A DNA stretch of 16,948 bases, taken from Deltaproteobacteria bacterium. Its GTDB lineage: Bacteria; Desulfobacterota; Binatia; Bin18. The notes beneath the pieces were generated by a model. The model saw only the letters and a list, made by a program, of their open reading frames with translations, made no database searches and had not been told where the DNA came from. Positions 6,118 through 11,467 of the stretch are shown here, in pieces; within the stretch, counting starts at the first letter, position 1, and each line of letters opens with the position of its first letter. The stretch spans positions 1 to 16,948 of the forward strand of contig JACQEL010000853.1 in assembly GCA_016200595.1 (NCBI GenBank). Direction: 5' to 3'. The position numbers were made by a program, and so were the translations under genes.

Positions 6118-6838
6118 AGACATTCGCAAGCTGTTAAGCCCGTTTGTGGATAACGAACTCGGTGCCCAGGATACCTTCACCGTAGCCGAACATCTGGAAG
6201 ACTGCGCCCCCTGCCAGCGGGAAATGGAAGCTCTCCGGCGTTTCGACCAACGGCTCAGAGTCGCTGGCCACGTTCCGCTTGAGGGCCTCGACGAAGTGCG
6301 CGGTAATATCTTAGCGCTCTTTTCTCCGTGGGCCTGGGCACGGCCCTGGCGCGGAGTAGGAGCGGCAGCCGCAGTCTTGCTCTTTCTCGTAGTTGGTCGA
6401 CAGCTCTTTTCCGCCCCGGCAGACCCCGAGGCTTCGGCCTTTAGCGAGGCCCTTATCGGGGAGATGCAACTGAACGCGACTCAGCCCTTCTCTCTCGCCT
6501 GGCTCGATCCGCGCAGCGTCCAAGACGTCCTGCATCAGGAAGGATTGGAGGATCTGCCAAATTTAGGACCGGTGGGCTTTCATCTCGAGGGCGCACGGGT
6601 CTGCTATCCCTTGGGTCGTGTCTTTGTCCAGTTAGTGTATCGCAGTAGAAACGAGGAGGTTTCACTCTTCGTCTCAAAGCGCTGGAACCGTCCGCTCTCC
6701 GGGATGAGTAAACAAGAAGGGTTCACCATCGTTCCTCTCGGTCTCCGTGCGGTCTTTTTCGTGAGCAGAGAGCCATTGGAAAACTTCCCTGATGTGCGTC
6801 AGCTCGCCGAGGAAGAAGTCAACGCACTCACAACCTAA
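6107..6838 (+). CDS. Membrane anti-sigma factor with zinc-finger (ZAS/zf-HC2) domain
   Basis: A 243-residue single-pass membrane protein. Residues 1-45 form a zinc-binding anti-sigma domain with the H29-x3-C33-x2-C36 pattern (AEHLEDCAPC) after MECKDIRKLLSPFVDNEL. A hydrophobic helix at about 82-101 (VGAAAAVLLFLVV) crosses the membrane, and about 140 residues would lie outside as a sensor. The outer part has one cysteine and no domain I can name with confidence. The gene overlaps the sigma gene by 11 nt, so the two are made together. In this family the cytoplasmic domain holds the cognate sigma factor until a signal releases it. Here the partner sigma factor is N-terminally truncated, so the pair may no longer work as a switch. 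Confidence 0.87.
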   Translation: MECKDIRKLLSPFVDNELGAQDTFTVAEHLEDCAPCQREMEALRRFDQRLRVAGHVPLEGLDEVRGNILALFSPWAWARPWRGVGAAAAVLLFLVVGRQLFSAPADPEASAFSEALIGEMQLNATQPFSLAWLDPRSVQDVLHQEGLEDLPNLGPVGFHLEGARVCYPLGRVFVQLVYRSRNEEVSLFVSKRWNRPLSGMSKQEGFTIVPLGLRAVFFVSREPLENFPDVRQLAEEEVNALTT

Positions 6839-6874
6839 AACCGTCTAGCAGTCTGCCACGATGGTTTTGATGGA

Positions 6875-6993
6875 TGTCATTCTGAGGAGCCCTTCGACTT
6901 CGCTCAGGATAAACTCCGCGACGAAGAATCTCGCTCTCAGTCTGTCGCTTCATGAGATTCTGAGCCTCCGCGGCGCTGCGGCTCAGAATGACA
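6875..6993. mobile_element. MITE-like element, copy 2 (119 bp, opposite orientation)
   Basis: The same 12-bp terminal inverted repeats as copy 1 (TGTCATTCTGAG at 6875-6886, CTCAGAATGACA at 6982-6993) and the same total length of 119 bp. The internal block containing CCCTTCGACTTCGCTCAGGA lies in the left arm here, while its reverse complement lies in the right arm of copy 1, so the two copies are inverted relative to each other. It lies in the convergent gap after the anti-sigma gene. Confidence 0.75.
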
Positions 6994-7021
6994 ACCCCTC
7001 ATTTTCATCGTGACGAAGTAT

Positions 7022-7060
7022 TAGAGTCCAGGAGCTAGAGTCTAGAGTCCAGGGGCTGGA
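7022..7060. repeat. TAGAGTCCAG minisatellite tract
   Basis: TAGAGTCCAGGAGC, TAGAGTC and TAGAGTCCAGGGGC follow each other in the convergent gap between the anti-sigma gene and the arsR-type gene. The words belong to the same family as the in-frame block at 820-868. The rest of the 275-bp gap 6839-7113 holds only this tract and MITE copy 2; I see no gene in it. Confidence 0.6.
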
Positions 7061-7113
7061 AGTTCAGGGTGCACGTTCAAAGCCAGCCTTTTCCCAGACC
7101 CTCGACGCTGTTG

Positions 7114-7473
7114 TCAGGCACGTTTGCGTCTGGGCACAGCAGCGGTAATTTCACCGATCTGCGCGGCGAGTCGGTCGTGGAGACTGGCGCAGACCGCTTC
7201 GCACAGGGCAAAGACCGTTTCATCACAGATGCGGTAATAGACGTTTAGACCATCTCTGCGCCGGTTCACCAGGCCTGCCTGCTGCAGAATCCCTAAGTGC
7301 TTGGAGACATTCGCCTGCAGGGCAGTGGTCGCCGCGATGATCTCCCCCACCGTCAGTTCGCCATCCCACAGAGTGTGAAGAATCTTGAGGCGCATCGGCT
7401 CAGCCAATACCTTGAAACGGTCGGCGATCATCTGCAGAGCCGCATCGGAGAGTTCCTTTTTCGCTTGTGCCAT
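7114..7473 (-). CDS. ArsR-family (winged helix) transcriptional repressor
   Basis: A 119-residue regulator with the ArsR/SmtB fold: FKVLAEPMRLKILHTLWDGELTVGEI, the recognition helix ALQANVSKHLGILQQAGLV at about 51-69, and the wing RRRDGLNVYYRI. It carries C83, C91 and C95 in the C-terminal helix region, which could sense metal or sulfane sulfur. The spacing is not the two-cysteine pattern of BigR/SqrR, so the sensing mode is open. It is divergent from the yeeE-persulfide dioxygenase series, with a 77-bp gap that contains a 20-bp perfect palindrome. Repression of both directions in the absence of reduced sulfur is the likely role, inferred from context. Confidence 0.9.
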   Translation of the reverse strand: MAQAKKELSDAALQMIADRFKVLAEPMRLKILHTLWDGELTVGEIIAATTALQANVSKHLGILQQAGLVNRRRDGLNVYYRICDETVFALCEAVCASLHDRLAAQIGEITAAVPRRKRA

Positions 7474-7499
7474 GGTCGGTTTCTTGACAGGAATTCTTT

Positions 7500-7519
7500 A
7501 TATTGCTACTTAGCAATAT
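7500..7519. promoter_or_regulatory. Perfect 20-bp palindrome, probable ArsR operator
   Basis: ATATTGCTACTTAGCAATAT has two 9-bp arms and a 2-bp centre. It is AT-rich and lies in the only space between the divergent arsR-type gene and the first yeeE gene, 31 nt before the latter's ATG. Size and symmetry match ArsR-dimer operators. A TTGACA at 7484-7489 could be a -35 box for the rightward promoter, but no good -10 stands at the right distance. Confidence 0.72.
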
Positions 7520-7550
7520 GGTTATAACAGAAAACTCCTGAGGTCAAGAG

Positions 7551-7982
7551 ATGGAACACTTCACCCCTATCGCTTCACTTATTGGCGGGATGCTCATTGG
7601 CCTGAGCGCCTCGTTACTACTGCTCTTTGACGGGAAGATCGCCGGCATCAGTGGCATCGTAGCAGGGATGCTCAGTCCGCAGAAGAACGATACCGGGTGG
7701 CGGGTCGTTTTTGTGGGCGGCCTGCTTACGGGTGGATTCCTGCTCAAACTCTTCGCTCCCCAGACTTTCGCGATCGGCATTCCCCGGTCTGCGGCTGCGC
7801 TGATTCTGGCTGGCTTGCTGGTTGGTTTCGGCACCCGCCTGGGGAATGGCTGCACGAGCGGTCATGGGGTCTGTGGCCTGAGTCGGGGATCGAAACGTTC
7901 GCTCATCGCCACGGCTGCCTTCATGGCCACAGGCGTAGCCACCGTTTATGTTATTAATCACCTCCTGGGAGGGGCTCTATGA
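7551..7982 (+). CDS. YeeE/YedE-family sulfur transporter, first half (PmpA-like)
   Basis: An integral membrane protein of 143 residues with about four hydrophobic helices. It carries the family signature GNGCTSGHGVCGL, with C101 and C108 in the pore region; conserved cysteines in YeeE hand thiosulfate or other sulfur groups through the membrane. Full-length YeeE is about twice this length and consists of two pseudo-symmetric halves; here the second half is the next gene, overlapping by 4 nt (ATGA). It is the first gene of the sulfur series, with GAGG 9 nt before the ATG. The likely role is uptake of sulfur-containing ions for the persulfide dioxygenase downstream. Confidence 0.9.
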   Translation: MEHFTPIASLIGGMLIGLSASLLLLFDGKIAGISGIVAGMLSPQKNDTGWRVVFVGGLLTGGFLLKLFAPQTFAIGIPRSAAALILAGLLVGFGTRLGNGCTSGHGVCGLSRGSKRSLIATAAFMATGVATVYVINHLLGGAL

Positions 7983-8482
7983 ATACCTTGATTGCCTCGT
8001 TTGTCTCAGGTCTTGTCTTCGCGCTTGGCCTCGGCCTCAGCGGTATGACCCAGCCTGCCAAAGTCACCGCCTTCCTCGATTTCTTCGGCGACTGGGACCC
8101 GAGCCTCGCCTGTGTGATGCTCGGAGCGATCCTGGTACACACGTTTCTCTATCAGTTGATCCGTCGTCGTCCTTCACCACTGTTCGCCGCGGCGTTCTCA
8201 CTGCCGACGCGGACAGATATTGATCCGCGTCTGGTAGCGGGCGCCGCTCTTTTTGGTATCGGTTGGGGCCTCGGCGGCTTTTGCCCGGGACCGGCAGTGA
8301 CCTCCCTAGCATCGGGTCAGGCATCAGTGGTAATCTTTGTCGCAGCTATGGTCGCAGGCATGTATCTCTACCGGTTGACCGAGGGTCTCTGGCGGCGTCA
8401 GGAATCTGCTCCTCGACAAGTAGCACTGCCGCCTTTAACCGCACCCTCCCCGCCAGCCTGGCAGAGTCCCCAGGACTTTTGA
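7979..8482 (+). CDS. YeeE/YedE-family sulfur transporter, second half (PmpB-like)
   Basis: A 167-residue membrane protein with about four helices. Two family motifs are clear: GLGLSGMTQPAKVTAFLD at about 17-34 and WGLGGFCPGPAV at about 96-107, with C102 as the pore cysteine and another, C45. Its ATG lies inside the stop region of the preceding gene (4-nt overlap) and is preceded by GGGAGGGG, so the two halves are translationally coupled and probably assemble as one transporter. The last 30 residues are a proline-rich tail (PPLTAPSPPAWQSP) without an assigned role. The persulfide dioxygenase follows 40 nt downstream. Confidence 0.9.
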   Translation: MNTLIASFVSGLVFALGLGLSGMTQPAKVTAFLDFFGDWDPSLACVMLGAILVHTFLYQLIRRRPSPLFAAAFSLPTRTDIDPRLVAGAALFGIGWGLGGFCPGPAVTSLASGQASVVIFVAAMVAGMYLYRLTEGLWRRQESAPRQVALPPLTAPSPPAWQSPQDF

Positions 8483-8507
8483 GACCAGCACGCGATTGCA
8501 CTCCCGC

Positions 8508-8515
8508 AAAGGAGG
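8508..8515 (+). promoter_or_regulatory. Shine-Dalgarno choosing the dioxygenase start
   Basis: AAAGGAGG lies 7 nt before the ATG at 8523. An in-frame ATG at 8496 would put this site inside the coding region, so 8523 is preferred. Confidence 0.75.
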
Positions 8516-8522
8516 AACGAGT

Positions 8523-9560
8523 ATGCTGTTTCGCGAATTAAACCGCGGCAAATGTAAGACCTATCTTCTGGCTTGTGAGAACACCCATAAAGCAGCCTTG
8601 ATCGATCCAAACAAAGAGAAGGTTGATCGGTATCTAGCCATATTGGCGTATTACGGTTGTAAACTAGATGCCGTTATCGACACTCACACCCATGCTGACC
8701 ACCGCACTGCGAGTTGGGAATTGCACGATTTGACCGGCGCGCCGGTCATCATGCACCGTCGGGCTCCAGCACCGCACGTCGATATCCATCTGGATGATGG
8801 GCAGTGTATCTTTATCGGGGAGATCAGACTCGGGGTGTTCTCTACCCCGGGTCACACGCCCGATGGTATTAGCCTGTACACGAACGATCGAGTTTTTACC
8901 GGGGACACGCTTCTCATCCATGGTACGGGCCGCTGCGATTTCGCCGGCGGCGACGCTGGAGAGCAATACGACGCCATTAACCGGAAGATTTTCTCCCTGC
9001 CGGATGAGACCCTGGTTTTTCCTGCCCACGACTATCGCGGTCACACGCAATCCACTATCGGCGAAGAAAAACGCACGAACCCGCGGGTCGTGGGCCGGTC
9101 GCGCCAGCAGTACATTGAGTTGATGAACAACCTGGGCCTCGCGCTGCCGGACAAGATTCAAGAGGTGTTGCAGCCTAACCAGTCAGCGATAGAAGACGAA
9201 TCGCTGCACTTTCCGCCCTTGGCGGAACTCAACCGCGTACACCAGTTGACTGCCCAAGAAGTGAGACTGCATCTTGGTAGCGCGACTTCTCCACTCCTGC
9301 TCGACGTGCGGGAGCCGGAAGAGTTCACCGGCGAACTTGGCCATATTCCTGGCAGCAAGCTGATTCCTCTCAAAGAGCTACCGGCTCGGATTGCAGAGAT
9401 CGAAGCCTATAAGGACAAAGATGTGATCGTGATCTGCCGAGCCGGGGTGCGCAGCACTACCGCCGCCGCGATTCTCACCGGCCTCGGTTTCGAGCACGTC
9501 TCGAACCTGAAGGGCGGAATGCTGGATTGGGACGATCAGCATCTGCCAGTGGAACGATGA
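8523..9560 (+). CDS. Persulfide dioxygenase-rhodanese fusion
   Basis: A cytoplasmic 345-residue enzyme of two domains. Residues 1-235 are an ETHE1-type metallo-beta-lactamase fold: H55-x-H57-x-D59-H60 (THTHADH), H111 (PGHTPDG), D128 (TGDTL) and H169 (PAHD), with the family phrase HGTGRCDFAGGDA. ETHE1-type enzymes oxidise glutathione persulfide with O2 to sulfite and glutathione at one iron held by two His and one Asp. Residues 240-345 are a rhodanese domain with LLLDVREPEEF and the active-site loop CRAGVR, catalytic C305 present. The fusion resembles the Burkholderia PRF and the CstB group: the rhodanese can transfer sulfane sulfur from thiosulfate to glutathione, or back. Neighbours (sulfur transporter, Soe-type oxidoreductase, gshA) fit this role well. 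Confidence 0.93.
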   Translation: MLFRELNRGKCKTYLLACENTHKAALIDPNKEKVDRYLAILAYYGCKLDAVIDTHTHADHRTASWELHDLTGAPVIMHRRAPAPHVDIHLDDGQCIFIGEIRLGVFSTPGHTPDGISLYTNDRVFTGDTLLIHGTGRCDFAGGDAGEQYDAINRKIFSLPDETLVFPAHDYRGHTQSTIGEEKRTNPRVVGRSRQQYIELMNNLGLALPDKIQEVLQPNQSAIEDESLHFPPLAELNRVHQLTAQEVRLHLGSATSPLLLDVREPEEFTGELGHIPGSKLIPLKELPARIAEIEAYKDKDVIVICRAGVRSTTAAAILTGLGFEHVSNLKGGMLDWDDQHLPVER

Positions 9561-9631
9561 GTGAAGAATGAAAAGTGAAGAGTGAAGAATGAAAAAGTCT
9601 GACAATTCTTCACTCTTAATTCTTCACTCTT
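9559..9631. repeat. GTGAAGAAT direct and inverted repeats between genes
   Basis: GAGTGAAGAAT starts at the stop codon of the dioxygenase (9559). AAGAGTGAAGAAT at 9578-9590 pairs perfectly over 13 bp with ATTCTTCACTCTT at 9605-9617, and that right arm is repeated exactly at 9619-9631. The RNA could form either of two alternative hairpins just before the ribosome site of the next gene. Confidence 0.7.
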
Positions 9632-9648
9632 AACTTCTGAGGAGTTCC

Positions 9649-11271
9649 ATGAATTACGGCTTCATCATCGATAACCGTAAGTGCATTGGCTGCCACGCCT
9701 GCACTGTAGCGTGTAAAGCCGAGCATAACGTGCCTTTGGGGGTGAACCGCACCTGGGTGAAGTATATTGAGAAAGGCACTTATCCACATACTCGCCGTCT
9801 GTTCGCCGTTCATCGCTGCAACCATTGTGCTGACGCTCCCTGCGTCGAGATCTGTCCGGTGACTGCCCTCTATTCCCGACCTGATGGGATTGTCGATTTC
9901 AACAATGACCGCTGTATTGGCTGCAAGGCCTGCACGCAGGCCTGCCCTTATGATGCCCTCTACATCGACCCTGACACACATACGGCCGCCAAATGTAACT
10001 ATTGCTCTCACCGTGTAGAAGTTGGTATCGAGCCCGCTTGTGTCATCGTCTGTCCGGAACACGCTATTATATCCGGCGACATGGACGACCCCGGCACTGA
10101 GATCGCTCAGTTGCTTGCCCATGAACAGGTACAGGTGCGCAAACCTGAAAAGAACACCCGGCCAAAGCTGTTCTATATCGAAGGGGATGAGGTCGTGCTG
10201 ACGCCGGCTCTCGCACCCCAAAATAGTGATTACATGTGGAGCAGCCAGAGCAGGCCGGTAGGACATGGCCGCAAGGGATTGAATGAGCCTCTGGAGCAAC
10301 ACGCTGCTGACGGTAACCTCCTGCATACCCTGCTGGAAAAACCCGAGGCTCTCTTTTCCTCGCCAGAGCCTGCACAACATCGCCGCCCCTTAACAACCTT
10401 ATTAGAGAGCGCTCGACGAGTGTACGATCCCCCGTCAGAAGGGGTGATGTGGGGCTGGGAAGTTCCGGCTTACATTTGGACCAAAGCTGTGGCCGCAGGC
10501 ACCGTCCTCGTACCATTTCTGGCTAAGAGCTTCGGCTTGAGCAGTCCCACTTCACCAACCTCCTGGGTCGGCGCCCTGCTGGGATTGCTTTTTGTGGCTT
10601 TGACTGGAGCCCTGCTCGTGCTCGACCTCGATCGACCAGATCGTTTTCTCTCAGTCCTGTTGCGCCCACAGTGGCGCTCCTGGCTCGTGCGTGGCGCTTA
10701 TATTATCACCAGTTATACAGTCTTACTTGGTTTCTGGCTTGTCGGCGAACTCGGAGAATTGAGGACCTTGCAGTCGGCGCTGCATTGGCCACTCATCGGG
10801 CTGGCCTTTTTCACTGCTATCTATACCGCGTTTCTCTTCGCACAAGCGAAGGGACGGGACTTCTGGCAGAGTCCGGGACTCGTACTCCACATGCTCGGAC
10901 ATGCTTTCGTCGCTGGCAGTGCCCTGCTCTTTCTCCTCTCTTTTCCGCTCCCTGCGTTGATCGACGACCGTCTGCTCTTTGCCCGCGTGCTGTTCGGCGG
11001 CTTAATCTTCTCACTCGCAGTGCTTGCCTTCGAATTGACAATTTCCCACCCCACGGCTGACGCTCACCGTACCGCCCATATGATCACCCGCGGGCCTTTT
11101 GCTCGGCTGTTCTGGGGCGGAGTCGTAGGCGTGGGGCTGATTCTGCCGTTGATTCTGTTGGCGAGTAGCTCTTTGCTCCTTATCGCTGTCGCCGCGCTCC
11201 TGAGCCTCGCTGGCCTGTTTCTCACTGAACATATTTGGGTGAGGGCCCCGCAACTCATTCCGCTGAGCTAG
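9649..11271 (+). CDS. Fused four-cluster ferredoxin / NrfD-type membrane subunit (SoeB-SoeC-like)
   Basis: A 540-residue fusion of the two electron-transfer subunits of a Psr/Soe-type molybdoenzyme. Residues 1-190 are a DmsB/PsrB-like ferredoxin with 16 cysteines in four groups (C12-C22, C57-C69, C89-C99, C116-C135), enough for four [4Fe-4S] clusters. After a polar linker (about 190-255), residues 265-530 form about eight transmembrane helices of the NrfD/PsrC type, the quinone-reacting anchor. In A. vinosum SoeABC and in PsrABC these are separate proteins. There is no signal peptide, so the ferredoxin domain faces the cytoplasm. GAGGAG precedes the ATG. The catalytic subunit follows 196 nt downstream. 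Direction of electron flow (sulfite to quinone or the reverse) is inferred from the neighbouring dioxygenase. Confidence 0.9.
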   Translation: MNYGFIIDNRKCIGCHACTVACKAEHNVPLGVNRTWVKYIEKGTYPHTRRLFAVHRCNHCADAPCVEICPVTALYSRPDGIVDFNNDRCIGCKACTQACPYDALYIDPDTHTAAKCNYCSHRVEVGIEPACVIVCPEHAIISGDMDDPGTEIAQLLAHEQVQVRKPEKNTRPKLFYIEGDEVVLTPALAPQNSDYMWSSQSRPVGHGRKGLNEPLEQHAADGNLLHTLLEKPEALFSSPEPAQHRRPLTTLLESARRVYDPPSEGVMWGWEVPAYIWTKAVAAGTVLVPFLAKSFGLSSPTSPTSWVGALLGLLFVALTGALLVLDLDRPDRFLSVLLRPQWRSWLVRGAYIITSYTVLLGFWLVGELGELRTLQSALHWPLIGLAFFTAIYTAFLFAQAKGRDFWQSPGLVLHMLGHAFVAGSALLFLLSFPLPALIDDRLLFARVLFGGLIFSLAVLAFELTISHPTADAHRTAHMITRGPFARLFWGGVVGVGLILPLILLASSSLLLIAVAALLSLAGLFLTEHIWVRAPQLIPLS

Positions 11272-11319
11272 CACTTAATGAATTTTGACGAGCAAGATCG
11301 GCAATTGAGGCCCCTGGTG

Positions 11320-11364
11320 GCACGGGCTTCTAGCCGGTGCTGTGGACAGGCTGGAAGCCTGTCC
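11320..11364. repeat. Bipartite REP-like hairpin repeat, second copy type
   Basis: GCACGGGCT/AGCCGGTGC (11320-11340, one mismatch) is followed by GGACAGGCT/AGCCTGTCC (11344-11352 with 11356-11364), a perfect 9-bp stem with a GGA loop. The first hairpin shares the frame CACGGG...GTGCTGT with the unit at 383-446. It lies between the membrane subunit and the molybdopterin subunit and could modulate read-through. The remaining 100 bp up to 11467 show no gene or clear promoter. Confidence 0.7.
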
Positions 11365-11467
11365 TACCCTTTCCTGGTCGGCAGTCACAGTACCGATTTT
11401 GTGCGTCAAATCTCATCAGGCAGAGCGGTGAGAAATACATCGCTGCGGTAAATAGAGAGGTAGCCTT

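Noticed and set aside
7484..7528. Complete sigma-70 promoter for the sulfur series
   Set aside because: TTGACA at 7484-7489 is good, but 16-18 bp downstream there is no convincing -10; TATAAC at 7523-7528 is too far. I kept only the palindrome as a feature.
9616..10380. 254-codon open frame on the minus strand
   Set aside because: It lies opposite the cysteine-rich ferredoxin part of the membrane-subunit gene, whose 16 ligand cysteines prove the plus-strand reading; the antisense product resembles nothing I know.
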